Position numbers and translations under genes: made by a program
The notes under the pieces: model-generated
What the model was told of the DNA's origin: nothing
The model's database searches: none
The model's input: the letters and a program-made list of their open reading frames with translations, nothing else
Assembly: GCF_003269295.1 (NCBI RefSeq)
Contig: NZ_QLTT01000004.1
Location: 1-64,000 of the forward strand
Length of the DNA stretch: 64,000 nucleotides
Origin: Lentzea atacamensis
GTDB taxonomy: Bacteria > Actinomycetota > Actinomycetes > Mycobacteriales > Pseudonocardiaceae
Reading direction: 5' to 3'
Shown here: one piece after another, positions 45,019 to 53,910 of the stretch
How the letters are laid out: each line of letters starts with the position of its first letter
How positions within the stretch are numbered: position 1 is the first letter of the stretch

Positions 45019-45462
45019 CTAAAGGATAAACCAATCGGTGCAGCCGTTTGCGAACCGGAACTTCACGGGTCCGCGCGGTGCCGTCCCCATCACGAACATC
45101 CCCAGTTCGTCGACCGCCGCGGTTTCGTGGTCTCCGGACGGCGTCACCAGCGTGACGGATCCGGACGCCGGCATCAGCTGACCGGTGATCCCCGCCGCCG
45201 ACACCTCCACCTGCAACGACACGCCGTCCGCGTCGAAGATCAGCTGCCGCGCCGTCGCCGTGGACCTCGCACGGGCGAACAGCGTGTCGTCCAGCACGGA
45301 GTCGTACGACGTGATCGCGAGCAGCTCCTCGTCGATGTTCCGCCAGGTGAACGCGGCCTTCGCGGCCTCCACGAACTCCGGGGGAACCTCCTCGGAAGGT
45401 GTGCTCAACGCGTCGCGCAAGGCGTCGAGCAGTACTTCGTCACTGTCCCAGTCGTGCCGCAC
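45019..45462 (-). CDS. Beta-rich partner of the ECF-type sigma factor
   Basis: 147 aa from GTG 45462; AGGAGG lies 8 nt upstream, inside the sigma gene, and the two overlap by 23 nt. The acidic helical N-terminus (DSDEVLLDALRDALSTPSEEV) is followed by FVEAAKAAFTWRNIDEELL and a beta-sandwich-like half (VSAAGITGQLMPASGSVTLV, DELGMFVMGTAPRGPVKFRF). The latter resembles carboxypeptidase-regulatory-like folds. No membrane segment or zinc motif, so it is not a classical ZAS anti-sigma factor, but overlap and position suggest that it controls the sigma factor. Confidence 0.75.
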   Translation of the reverse strand: MRHDWDSDEVLLDALRDALSTPSEEVPPEFVEAAKAAFTWRNIDEELLAITSYDSVLDDTLFARARSTATARQLIFDADGVSLQVEVSAAGITGQLMPASGSVTLVTPSGDHETAAVDELGMFVMGTAPRGPVKFRFANGCTDWFIL

Positions 45463-46057
45463 CCAGCACACCTCCTCTCGTGGCCGGCGATCCCAGGAAC
45501 GCTGAGATCGCAGGGGTCTTGCGCAACTTCTCCAGGCAACGTATCCGCGTCGGGCCGATGCTGCCGACCGGCATCGCGAGCTCTTCGCTCACGACCTGGT
45601 AGCTCGGCGGCGGGTCGGTCATCAGCTTCGTCAGCAACCGCTTGCACTGGTCCGTGAGCTCGGCGAACCCGTCCCGCAGCGCCTGCCGCCGCTCCACGGC
45701 CAGCAGGTCCGCCTCCACCTCCGCGTCCATCTGCTCCGACTCCAGCGCGTCGGTCTCGGACAACGGGTCGTAGAGGTGCGTCCGCTGCTGCACGCGCAGC
45801 ACGCGCAGACACTCGTTGCGGGTGGTCGTCATGATCCAGCCGGGCAGTGCCTCCGGCTCGCGCAGCCGCCCGATCTGCTCGACGAGCCGAAGCCACAGCG
45901 TCTGGTTCACGTCGGCCGCGTCCGCGGGGCGCAGCCGGTGCTTGTAGATCACCGACACCACCAGCGGCGTGTAACGGTCCACGATCTCGTTCCACGCCGA
46001 CTGGTCGCCCTCGGCCGCCGCGCTCACGAGCGCGGCGATCGGCGATCCTGCGGTCAC
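45440..46057 (-). CDS. ECF-type RNA polymerase sigma factor
   Basis: 205 aa from GTG 46057 (AAGGAG upstream). Region 2 (NEIVDRYTPLVVSVIYKHRL, ADVNQTLWLRLVEQIGRLRE, LPGWIMTTTRNECLRVLR) and region 4 (LTDQCKRLLTKLMTDPPPSY, QVVSEELAMPVGSIGPTRIR) are clear. The GPTR-R-CLEKLRK end is typical of actinobacterial sigma factors found beside CHAT/S8 loci. It begins 54 nt after the protease gene and overlaps the partner gene. Confidence 0.9.
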   Translation of the reverse strand: MTAGSPIAALVSAAAEGDQSAWNEIVDRYTPLVVSVIYKHRLRPADAADVNQTLWLRLVEQIGRLREPEALPGWIMTTTRNECLRVLRVQQRTHLYDPLSETDALESEQMDAEVEADLLAVERRQALRDGFAELTDQCKRLLTKLMTDPPPSYQVVSEELAMPVGSIGPTRIRCLEKLRKTPAISAFLGSPATRGGVLGAARLGQ

Positions 46058-46111
46058 GTCGACTCCTTGCGGTCACAACTGGCGGAGGCCGAGGTTGCTC
46101 CCCAGATACAA

Positions 46112-47311
46112 CTATTTGACAAAAACTCCGTAGCCGGGGTGGAAGTCCGGGCCGCTCAACAGTTTGTCACGCGCCTGAGCTGCGGTGATGCCGTCCGCGA
46201 CCATCGTGGCGGCGATCCGGCCGGTGACCAGGGGAGCGGCGAACGACGTGCCGTACCAGTAGGCCCACAGCGCGAACGGTGTCGCGGCGGCCTCACCCGG
46301 CAGCTGCCACTCGCCCTTGAGGTAGGTCGAGGCCCGGTTGCCGATCGCGCACGCGTCGACCCAGTGGCCCCAGTTCGAGTACCAGGCGGGCCCGACGGAG
46401 CCGTCCCGCTTCTGCTCCGCGGCGGCGACGGCGGTGACCCGGCACAGCGCGGCGGGCCAGCTCGGCCGCTGCGTGCCCTGGTTGCCTGCCGAGGCGACCA
46501 CGACGACGTCCGGCGGCAGCCCGTCGATCGCGCGCCGCAGCGGTTCGGAGGCCACGTCGTCCTCGGTGAAGCAGCCGAGCGACAGGTTGAGCAGGTTGAT
46601 CTTCTTCTTGCCCAGCTCGGCGATCTTGTTGCAGAGCCGTTCCTCGTCGCCGAAGCCGTTCTGGTCGAGCGCGACCTCCGGGTCGAACGTGACACCGGGC
46701 GCGGCGTTCTGGATGACGCCCGCGACGAACGTGCCGTGCCCGCCCTGCAGCGCGAACATGTGGCCGCTGCTGTAGGCGGGGTCGACGTCGTCGGCTTCCT
46801 TGAGGTAGCGGTCGGCGAACCAGTCGGAGTGCTCGCTGTCGGCGCCGGAGGAGATGCCGGTGTCGATGATGCCGACCCGTACGTCCTTCAGGCGCTCGTC
46901 CGACTTGGGCGCGCTGATCGGGTCGGTGGGGTACGGCCGGTCGCCCGGGTTGCCCATCACGAGGCCGCCGTGGCCGACGATCACGTGGTGCGGCTGCACC
47001 AGCGGCACCCGCTCGTTCGGCCAGTTCCGCTGGTCGCGCAACAGGCGAACAATCCGTGGAATGTCCTCCGCGTTGTTCGGCAGGATCAGCCGCGCCAAAC
47101 CTGCGAACCCGTCGGCCGGACGGGCGTCGATGTTGTTTTGGCGGAGCTTTTCGATCACGCGTTGTTGATCCTCGGCGCCGACGAGCAGCTGGCCGGGTCG
47201 ATAAAGAAATTCACGCCCGCGTTCGGCGTGGAAGCTGATGTTCTTGTCCTCGGCAATGAGCTGCAGAAAAGCTCTTTGGTAAAGCTCCGCGCTTTCTGGC
47301 GACTTCGACAC
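46112..47311 (-). CDS. Intracellular subtilisin-like (S8) protease
   Basis: 399 aa from GTG 47311 (GAGG 5 nt upstream; GTG 47314 or TTG 47362 possible). No signal peptide. An N-terminal ~140-residue region (ISFHAERGREFLYRPGQLLV, PHHVIVGHGG) precedes the S8 domain with Asp150 (GIIDTG), His192 (GGHGTFVAGVI), oxyanion Asn277 (ASAGNQG) and Ser356 (YGTSFAAP). The triad is intact. The absence of export signals implies cytosolic cleavage of a specific target. Transcribed with the sigma factor and divergent from the CHAT gene. Confidence 0.9.
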   Translation of the reverse strand: MSKSPESAELYQRAFLQLIAEDKNISFHAERGREFLYRPGQLLVGAEDQQRVIEKLRQNNIDARPADGFAGLARLILPNNAEDIPRIVRLLRDQRNWPNERVPLVQPHHVIVGHGGLVMGNPGDRPYPTDPISAPKSDERLKDVRVGIIDTGISSGADSEHSDWFADRYLKEADDVDPAYSSGHMFALQGGHGTFVAGVIQNAAPGVTFDPEVALDQNGFGDEERLCNKIAELGKKKINLLNLSLGCFTEDDVASEPLRRAIDGLPPDVVVVASAGNQGTQRPSWPAALCRVTAVAAAEQKRDGSVGPAWYSNWGHWVDACAIGNRASTYLKGEWQLPGEAAATPFALWAYWYGTSFAAPLVTGRIAATMVADGITAAQARDKLLSGPDFHPGYGVFVK

Positions 47312-47354
47312 CACGGCCTCACTAAAGCAGCGTTGACGGGCACCCCGACCGAGC

Positions 47355-47382
47355 TTGATCAAGCTACCACAGCGGATAAAGT
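47355..47382 (+). promoter_or_regulatory. Promoter of the CHAT gene, leaderless
   Basis: TTGATC (47355-47360) and TAAAGT (47377-47382) are 16 bp apart. TAAAGT starts 12 nt before GTG 47389. The 77-bp gap is shared with the divergent protease-sigma operon. Confidence 0.55.
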
Positions 47383-47388
47383 AACGCC

Positions 47389-49977
47389 GTGACCGACTTT
47401 TGTGCGGAGGACGCGCTGGAGGCCAGGCAGCGCAACCCGCGCGCGGCCGTCGAGATGGCGCGCGCGGTGCTCCGCACGACGGAAGATCGCGCGGAATGGT
47501 CGATCGCCGAGCGGGCGATCGGCCTCGCGTTGCGGGAGATGCACGACTTCAGCGGAGCCGCCCGGCATCTCCGGCGCTCGATCAGGATCGCTTCCGAGGC
47601 CTCGCTGCCACGGCTGGCCGCGCTGGCGCAGATGAGCCTGGCGTGGGTGCTCGCCTACACCGGCAAGCAGAAGCAGGCGCTGAAACTGCTGGACCTCGCG
47701 ATGCCGGAGCTGACCGGCGCCGACGCGGTGGCGGCACTGATGCAACGTGGTGTCGTTTTCCACTACTTGACGAGGTACGTCGACGCCCAGCGCGACTACA
47801 CCGCCGCCATCGCCGGCGCCCGCCGCGTCGGCGACAAGCTCGTCGAGGCGCGGGCCTTGAACAACCGGGGCCTCGTGCGTGCGTACGTGGGAGACATGCG
47901 CGAGGCGTCCGCGGACTTCGCCCTGGCGGCCGCGTTGCTGGGAGAGCTCGGTCAGGAGCTGGGCGTCGCCGACGTGCACTGGAACGCGGGCATCATGGCG
48001 ACCCGTTCCGGCGACGTCCCGGCCGCGCTGACCCTGTTCGACAAGGCGGAGGAGGTGCACCGGCGGCTCGACGTGATGCGTCCCGTGCTGCTGGTGAACC
48101 GGCTGGAACTGCTGGTCTCGGTGCCGCTGCTGGACGAGGCCCGCGTGGCCGCCGACCGCGCGATCACCGAGCTGAAGGCGTTGGAGAACCCGCTGGGCGT
48201 GTCCGAGGCCCTGTACTTCCGCGCCCGCATCGCCCTGCTGGACGACGACCCGGACGCGGCGCGTTGCTTCGCCGCCGAGGCGCGCCGCCGGTTCCGCCGC
48301 GAGCAGCGCCTGCTGTGGGCGGCCGGTGCGCGCTACCTGGAGCTGCACGCCGCTGTCCTGCGCGGTGACCGGAACCGGCCGTTGCGGCTCGCGCTGTCCA
48401 GGGTCGCCGCCGAGCTGGACTCGATGGACTGGCGGTTGCCGGCGTTGGAGGCCCGGATCGACGCCGGTCTGGTCGCCGCTGATCTCGGCCACCGTGCGCG
48501 TGCTGAAGCGGAGTTGTCCGCCGCCGCGGCTGCGCGGCTGCGCGGGCCGGCCGGTCTGCGGGTGCGCGGGTGGTATGCGGAGGCGTTGCGGCGCAAGCTC
48601 TCCGGCGATGTCCGCGGCACGTTGTCCGCTTTGCGGCGCGGGATCTCGCTGCTGGACGAGTACCGGGTTTCGCTGGGCGCGGCCGAGCTGCGGGCGTCGA
48701 CCGGCGTGCAGGGACAGGCGCTCGCGCTGGAGGGGCTGCGGCTCGCCGTGGCTTCCGGGAACGCAGCGCGGGTGCTGTCGTGGACCGAGAGCTGGCGGGC
48801 CGGCGCGTTGCGGATGAAGGCCGTGTCGCCGCCGGACGATCCCCGGCTCGAGGACGCCCTGGCGACGTTGCGGGCAGTCGCCGCGGACGTCGAGTCTGCT
48901 CTGCTCGCGGGGAAGCCCGCCGGTGCGCTGCGGGTGAAGCTGGTGCGCGCCGAGCAACGCGTCCGCGACCTCACCCGGCAGATGTCCGGTGAGGTGTCGG
49001 TGTTCAAGCCTCCGCCGGTGGCGTCGCTGGCCGCGGCTCTCGGTACTGCCGCGTTGATCGAGTTCGTGGAGTACGACGGGCAGTTGCTGGCGGTGGTGCT
49101 GGCCGGCGGCCGGGCAACGCTGCACCCGCTCGGTGCGCTGGAGGGCGTCGTCCGCGAGATCCGGTTGCTGCGCTTCGCCCTGCACCGGCTCGTGACGCTG
49201 CCGCCACAACTGCCGAACCTGGCAGTGGCCCGGTCTTCGGCCGCCCACGCGGCTTCCCTGCTGGCTCAACGGTTGCTGGCGCCACTGGCCTCGCGCGTCG
49301 ACGGACGGCCGTTGGTCGTCGTGCCGACCGGTGCGCTGAACGGCCTGCCGTGGGCGGTGCTGGAGCGTCAGGTGACCGTCGCGCCGTCGGCTTCGGTGTG
49401 GCTGCGGGCGTGCTCGGTACCCGATGCGTCCGGTGAGGCCGTGCTGGCCGCCGGTCCGCGGATGGCCGCCGCACCCGCCGAGATCAAGGCGATCAGCTCG
49501 CACGTGCCGGGCCGCGTTCTCGTCGACTCGGAGGCGACCGTGAGCGCGGTCGCGTCCGCAATGGACGGTGCGGCTCTGGCGCACATCGCGGCGCACGGCT
49601 CGTTCCGCGTCGACAACCCGCTGTTCTCGGCGCTGGAGCTGGCCGACGGGCCGTTGACGGTCTACGACATCGAGCGGCTGCGGACACCTCCGACGCGGGT
49701 GGTGCTGTCGGCGTGCGACACGGGGCAGTCTGCGGTGCGGCCGGGCGACGAGTTGATGGGCTTCACGGCCGCGTTGCTGAGTTTGGGGACCCGGACGTTG
49801 ATCGCGCCGGTCGTGCCGGTGCCGACGGACGGGACCGCGCCGGTGATGGTGGAGCTGCACCAGAAGCTGGCTGCCGGGATGGCGCCTGCCGAGGCGTTGG
49901 CCGCAGTGCAACGGGCGGCTGCCGACGATGCTTCTTATGCCGCCGCCGTTGGGTTTGTATGCTTCGGTGCGGGCTGA
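47389..49977 (+). CDS. TPR - CHAT caspase-like protease
   Basis: 862 aa, cytosolic. Residues ~1-450 are TPR-like helical repeats (ALAQMSLAWVLAYTGKQKQA, EARALNNRGLVRAYVGDMRE, AGIMATRSGDVPAALTLFDK). The C-terminal CHAT domain (~residue 550 on) has catalytic His736 (HIAAHGSF) and Cys776 (VVLSACDTG), after PTGALNGLPWAVL. The TPRs would sense a partner that switches on cleavage, as in separase- and Craspase-related CHAT proteases. Divergent from the S8-sigma-partner operon, which makes a proteolysis-linked regulatory circuit likely. Confidence 0.92.
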   Translation: MTDFCAEDALEARQRNPRAAVEMARAVLRTTEDRAEWSIAERAIGLALREMHDFSGAARHLRRSIRIASEASLPRLAALAQMSLAWVLAYTGKQKQALKLLDLAMPELTGADAVAALMQRGVVFHYLTRYVDAQRDYTAAIAGARRVGDKLVEARALNNRGLVRAYVGDMREASADFALAAALLGELGQELGVADVHWNAGIMATRSGDVPAALTLFDKAEEVHRRLDVMRPVLLVNRLELLVSVPLLDEARVAADRAITELKALENPLGVSEALYFRARIALLDDDPDAARCFAAEARRRFRREQRLLWAAGARYLELHAAVLRGDRNRPLRLALSRVAAELDSMDWRLPALEARIDAGLVAADLGHRARAEAELSAAAAARLRGPAGLRVRGWYAEALRRKLSGDVRGTLSALRRGISLLDEYRVSLGAAELRASTGVQGQALALEGLRLAVASGNAARVLSWTESWRAGALRMKAVSPPDDPRLEDALATLRAVAADVESALLAGKPAGALRVKLVRAEQRVRDLTRQMSGEVSVFKPPPVASLAAALGTAALIEFVEYDGQLLAVVLAGGRATLHPLGALEGVVREIRLLRFALHRLVTLPPQLPNLAVARSSAAHAASLLAQRLLAPLASRVDGRPLVVVPTGALNGLPWAVLERQVTVAPSASVWLRACSVPDASGEAVLAAGPRMAAAPAEIKAISSHVPGRVLVDSEATVSAVASAMDGAALAHIAAHGSFRVDNPLFSALELADGPLTVYDIERLRTPPTRVVLSACDTGQSAVRPGDELMGFTAALLSLGTRTLIAPVVPVPTDGTAPVMVELHQKLAAGMAPAEALAAVQRAAADDASYAAAVGFVCFGAG

Positions 49978-50097
49978 TTCCCCGCGTTTGGCCTATGGCG
50001 GCACACGGTGCGCATATCCGTTGATGGAGGCTGTCCAACGACCGCCTTTTCGGTTGGATTTCGCGCCTGACCGTGTTCGCGGGTCTTGAATTCGTCC

Positions 50098-50103
50098 TAG
50101 TTT
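50098..50103 (+). promoter_or_regulatory. -10 element for leaderless HTH gene
   Basis: TAGTTT starts 12 nt before ATG 50110. No Shine-Dalgarno is present and the -35 region is weak. Confidence 0.4.
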
Positions 50104-50109
50104 CTGGGC

Positions 50110-50940
50110 ATGCCAGCGAGAGCCTCCACAGTGCGCGGCCGCGAGTTCGGGGCGGGTGTCCGCGCTGTTGTCGACGCGACGGGTATGTCGCATCGCGCCA
50201 TTTCGGAACTGTTGGGTTGGGATCCGCAGAAACTCTCGGATCTGTTGAACGGCAAGGGCGGGGTCGACGAGATCGACTTCGCCCGGTTGCTGGGGTTGTG
50301 CAGGGTGTCTGAGGAGGAGTTCAACCACCTTATGGCCCTGTTGAAGGTGTCGCGGGAGAAGGGCTGGTGGCAGCACTACGGCAAGCGGTTGCCACCTCAG
50401 CTGCGCACTCTGTTCGAACACGAGGACGCCGCGATCAAGCTGGTCTTCTGGAGCCTGAGTTTGGTGCCCGGCCCGCTGCAGACCGCCGACTACTCACGCG
50501 CAGTGATCGTCGCGTGGCCGACCATCAAGGCGAAAGAAGTGCAGCAGCGCGTGGATGCTCGGGAAGTCCGGAAGCAGATACTGCAGGAGCCGCGTGAGTC
50601 GGTTTTCTATGTGCAGGAAAGCGCGTTGTCCCTGCCTGTCGGTGGAGTCGACGTTTGGGTGGACCAGTTGCATCACCTGTTGCGCATGTCGGTTCGTCCG
50701 AACATCACGCTGAGGGTCGTGCCCGTGTCGGCTGGAGCGCATCCCGGCCTCGTCGGGTCTTTCGAGATGATGAAGTTCGCCAAGATCCAGCCCGTGGTGC
50801 ATGTCGAGTGCGAGAACTCCAGCATTTTCATGGAAGACAAAGAGTCGATCACGACCTACACGACCATCCTTGAGGCGATCGACCGGGTGGCGTTGGATGA
50901 GGAACAATCGAGGAGGTTGATCACCGAGCTCGTCTCCTGA
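50110..50940 (+). CDS. XRE-family HTH regulator with DUF5753
   Basis: 276 aa. N-terminal HTH (GVRAVVDATGMSHRAISELLGWDPQKLSDLL) and the C-terminal DUF5753 region (LVPGPLQTADYSRAVI, RVDAREVRKQILQEPRESVF, LRVVPVSAGAHPGLVGSFEM). These proteins pair with DUF397 genes in actinobacteria, in Scr1/BldB-like antitoxin or developmental modules. The next gene is such a DUF397. Confidence 0.9.
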   Translation: MPARASTVRGREFGAGVRAVVDATGMSHRAISELLGWDPQKLSDLLNGKGGVDEIDFARLLGLCRVSEEEFNHLMALLKVSREKGWWQHYGKRLPPQLRTLFEHEDAAIKLVFWSLSLVPGPLQTADYSRAVIVAWPTIKAKEVQQRVDAREVRKQILQEPRESVFYVQESALSLPVGGVDVWVDQLHHLLRMSVRPNITLRVVPVSAGAHPGLVGSFEMMKFAKIQPVVHVECENSSIFMEDKESITTYTTILEAIDRVALDEEQSRRLITELVS

Positions 50941-50950
50941 GGGGGCACCT

Positions 50951-51172
50951 GTGTGGCGCAAGAGCAGCTTCAGCCCGAACAGCAACGATTGCGTTGAGGT
51001 GGCTTGGCGCAAGAGCAGCTACAGCCCCAACAGCGGTGACTGCGTGGAAGTCGGCGCGGGCGTGGGCGTACGGGACAGCAAGGCTCCCTCCGCCCACATC
51101 CCGCTGTCCCCGTCAGCCTGGCTGGCGTTCCTCGGCGCCACCAAGTCCGATCACTTCGGCGGCGACTTGTAG
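50951..51172 (+). CDS. DUF397 protein with duplicated signature motif
   Basis: 73 aa from GTG 50951 (GAGGGGG upstream). The DUF397 signature WRKSSFSPNSNDCVEV occurs once at residues 2-17 and again as WRKSSYSPNSGDCVEV at 19-34, from a 51-bp tandem duplication. It ends with the usual VRDSKAP and PSAWLAFLGATK. Usually DUF397 has one copy. It partners the preceding regulator and overlaps the convergent gene by 22 nt. Confidence 0.88.
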   Translation: MWRKSSFSPNSNDCVEVAWRKSSYSPNSGDCVEVGAGVGVRDSKAPSAHIPLSPSAWLAFLGATKSDHFGGDL

Positions 51173-51942
51173 AGCGACAGCGCACTCTCGCCCGAACACC
51201 CCAGCTCGCCCGGCTGAACGTGCACTCGCCGGGGATACCAGGCCTCGACGGTGCCGTCCGCCAGCCGCACACCGGCCAGGCAGTCGCCGCCGCCCTTCGC
51301 GACGACGCCGATGTCTCCGTCCTTGACGACGGCGTCGAGGTGGGGCGGGACCCAGGGCAGCTTGGTCTGCTCGTCCACCGGTACCGGCGGGAGCTTCTCT
51401 CGCAACGCCGCGAGCACGTCGTCTTTCGTGGCCGTAGGCGGTAGTGCGGCGAGGATCTTCTTGAAGGCGTCGGGGTAGGTGTCCGGGACGCCGGTGCGTT
51501 GCGCGGGTGGCGGAGTGATCGGCTTGGCGTGCTCGGGACAGCGGACGCGTTCAGGGCCGCCGTCCGTGACGCCGTAGTAGTTGAAGTCGGCGCGGTAGCA
51601 CGCGGTCACCGGGTCCTCTTCCCAGAGCCGCCAGGGCTGATCCGACTCGGTGGTGCCGGGGTCGTAGATGCGGAACACCAGGCTGGCGCGGACCTTCTGC
51701 GCGTCGTTCGTCGGGCTGTCGGTGATCTCGACGACCGCGAAGTACTTCGGGTCCGGGTCGCCCGCCAGTGCGGAGCGGGCGTAGGCGTTGGCGTCGGCGC
51801 CGACCGGGTAGCCGATGCGGTCCGCGACTTGCTGAGCCTTCCTGTCGGTGTCGCTGTTGCCGTCAGGTCTGGTCAGGAACCAGGCCGCGGCGAGCACGAC
51901 CGCGAGCACCGCTGATAAAGCCACCATCCCCCAAGGCTTCAT
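51151..51942 (-). CDS. Membrane-anchored hypothetical protein
   Basis: 263 aa from ATG 51942. One N-terminal membrane segment (MVALSAVLAVVLAAAWFLT) and an outer domain with FAVVEITDSPTNDAQKVRAS, ACYRADFNYYGVTDGGPERV, and a C-terminal part with VVAKGGGDCLAGVRLADGTV. Four Cys could form two disulfides. Family not recognised. TAGCGT lies 14 nt before the start. Confidence 0.72.
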   Translation of the reverse strand: MKPWGMVALSAVLAVVLAAAWFLTRPDGNSDTDRKAQQVADRIGYPVGADANAYARSALAGDPDPKYFAVVEITDSPTNDAQKVRASLVFRIYDPGTTESDQPWRLWEEDPVTACYRADFNYYGVTDGGPERVRCPEHAKPITPPPAQRTGVPDTYPDAFKKILAALPPTATKDDVLAALREKLPPVPVDEQTKLPWVPPHLDAVVKDGDIGVVAKGGGDCLAGVRLADGTVEAWYPRRVHVQPGELGCSGESALSLYKSPPK

Positions 51943-52023
51943 GCCTGTGGACGCTAGTGCCGCGATCGACGGCGGCGCGCGAGTACTTCTACTCAACCCG
52001 TTCCAGAACTCCAGCGTTTCGCT

Positions 52024-52029
52024 TACGTT
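52024..52029 (+). promoter_or_regulatory. -10 element for leaderless FAD-oxidase transcript
   Basis: TACGTT starts 13 nt before ATG 52037; no Shine-Dalgarno is visible. Confidence 0.45.
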
Positions 52030-52036
52030 GCTCGGC

Positions 52037-53572
52037 ATGACAACGAGGTCGTGGTGGGGCTGGGGCAACGTCGAGGACGCCGTCACCCCGGAGGAACGCC
52101 GTGCGCTGGTCGACCGGGTCAGGGCCGTGCTCCCGGACGCGGACCTGACGTTCCACACGCCACCCGATCCCTCCTCGCTCGACCTGCCCGCCCCGCGCGT
52201 CCAGCCGCCCGGCGACCTCTACTCGACGGACCCGGTCGACCGGCTCAGCCACGCGCGCGGCCAGGCCTACCGCGACGTCACCCGCAACCTCGCCGGTGAC
52301 GTCGGCCCGCTGCCGGACGCCGTTGCCCGGCCGCGCACCGAGCAGGACGTGGTCGACGTGCTGGACTGGTGCGGTTCGCGCGACGTCGCGGTGATTCCGT
52401 TCGGTGGCGGCACTTCCGTCGTGGGCGGTGTCGAGCCGCGGGACCTCGATCGCGTGGTGACGCTGGACCTGTCGGCACTGGACCAGGTCCTGGAGGTCGA
52501 CCCGACGAGCCGGGCCGCCCGCATCCAGGCCGGGGTGCTGGGGCCGTCGCTGGAGGCGCAGCTCAAGAAGTTCGGGCTGACGTTGCGGCACTTCCCGCAG
52601 TCGTTCGAGTTCTCGACGCTCGGCGGCTGGCTCGCGACCCGCGCCGGCGGTCACTACGCGACGCTCTACACGCACATCGACGACCTGACGGAGTCGCTGC
52701 GCGTCGTCACGCCCGCCGGGATCTCCGAGTCGCGCCGGCTGCCCGGTTCGGGTGCGGGGCCGTCGCCGGACCGGCTGTTCCTCGGTTCCGAAGGCACTCT
52801 GGGCGTGATCACCGAGGCGTGGATGCGGCTGCAGTCACCGCCAACCTTCCGCGCGGGTGCGTCGGTGCGGTTCACGTCGTGGGAACGCGCGGTGGAAGCC
52901 ACCCGGCTGATCGCGCAGTCCGGCCTCCACCCGGCGAACTGCCGTCTGCTCGATCCGGCGGAGGCGTTCCTCAACGCCGGGTCCGCCACCTCGGTGCTGG
53001 TGCTGGCGTTCGAGTCCGCGGACCATCCCGTCGACGAGAGCCTCAGGCGGGCGCTGGAGCTCTGCGGCGACGGCGAGGTCGTCGAGGGGGCGGCGCAGCA
53101 GTGGCGGAAGTCGTTCCTGCGCATGCCTTACCAGCGTGACGCCATGGCACAGCACGCGATGATCACCGAGACGTTCGAGACGGCCTGCACGTGGGACCGG
53201 TTCGCCGAACTGCACGCGGCCGTCGTCTCGGCCGCGACTCAGGTTCTTCAGGAAGTGTGCGGCATCGGTGTCGTCACGTGCCGCTTCACCCACGTCTACC
53301 CGGACGGCCCGGCGCCCTACTACGGCATCTACGCACCCGGCCGGTGGGGGAGCCTCACGTCGCAGTGGGACGAGATCAAGGCCGCGGTGTCGGAGGCGTT
53401 GATCTCGGCCGGCGGCACCATCACCCACCACCACGCCGTTGGCCGCGACCACATGCCTTGGTACACGCGCCAACGCCCGTCGGTCTTCGGTGCGGCGTTG
53501 TCCGGCGCCAAGGCAGCCCTGGACCCTCAGGGCCTGCTGAACCCGGGAGTCCTCACCACACGATCGACCTGA
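52037..53572 (+). CDS. FAD-linked oxidase, alkyl-DHAP synthase type
   Basis: 511 aa. The FAD-binding PCMH domain has DVAVIPFGGGTSVVGGVEP and FSTLGGWLATRAGGHYATLY. The C-terminal half has the HHH-loop motif THHHAVGRDHMPW, the alkylglycerone-phosphate synthase (AGPS) hallmark, and ends LDPQGLLNPGVL. AGPS makes ether lipids in eukaryotes; actinobacterial members (Rv3107c-like) are of unknown substrate. Its end overlaps the YggT gene. Confidence 0.85.
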   Translation: MTTRSWWGWGNVEDAVTPEERRALVDRVRAVLPDADLTFHTPPDPSSLDLPAPRVQPPGDLYSTDPVDRLSHARGQAYRDVTRNLAGDVGPLPDAVARPRTEQDVVDVLDWCGSRDVAVIPFGGGTSVVGGVEPRDLDRVVTLDLSALDQVLEVDPTSRAARIQAGVLGPSLEAQLKKFGLTLRHFPQSFEFSTLGGWLATRAGGHYATLYTHIDDLTESLRVVTPAGISESRRLPGSGAGPSPDRLFLGSEGTLGVITEAWMRLQSPPTFRAGASVRFTSWERAVEATRLIAQSGLHPANCRLLDPAEAFLNAGSATSVLVLAFESADHPVDESLRRALELCGDGEVVEGAAQQWRKSFLRMPYQRDAMAQHAMITETFETACTWDRFAELHAAVVSAATQVLQEVCGIGVVTCRFTHVYPDGPAPYYGIYAPGRWGSLTSQWDEIKAAVSEALISAGGTITHHHAVGRDHMPWYTRQRPSVFGAALSGAKAALDPQGLLNPGVLTTRST

Positions 53573-53825
53573 GGATCAACGCCGCGATGAACACGACGGT
53601 GAACGCGAGGTCCAGCCCGAACCCGCCGAACCGCAGCGGCGGCAGCACCTTCCGAACCGGCGCCAGCACCGGTTCGGTCACCGAGTGCGTCACGCGCCGC
53701 ACCTTCCAGACCCAGTCACCGCGAGCCTCGAGCGTCACCGCCCAGTCCACGATCATCCGGCCGATCATCACGATGATGAACAGCGTCAACAGCCAACCGA
53801 GCACGAAGCCGACCACGCCGAACAA
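53553..53825 (-). CDS. YggT family membrane protein
   Basis: 90 aa. TTG 53825 is chosen because AGGAGG lies 5 nt upstream. Two membrane helices (VVGFVLGWLLTLFIIVMIGR and FGLDLAFTVVFIAALIL) flank VTEPVLAPVRKVLPPLRFGG, the YggT signature. In actinobacteria YggT usually sits in the divisome cluster by SepF; here it is a lone paralogue. Confidence 0.85.
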   Translation of the reverse strand: MFGVVGFVLGWLLTLFIIVMIGRMIVDWAVTLEARGDWVWKVRRVTHSVTEPVLAPVRKVLPPLRFGGFGLDLAFTVVFIAALILRSIVW

Positions 53826-53910
53826 GATGGCCTCCTAAATGTCCTGTACGTCCATCAAGCCACACGAAACTGAGAGGCGCCTGGCAACTCGCTGAGACAA
53901 ACTTCATGAC

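Noticed and set aside
47359..49911. 850-codon minus-strand frame opposite the CHAT gene
   Set aside because: Low-complexity Arg/Gln/His-rich translation; the CHAT protein has intact catalytic residues on the plus strand.
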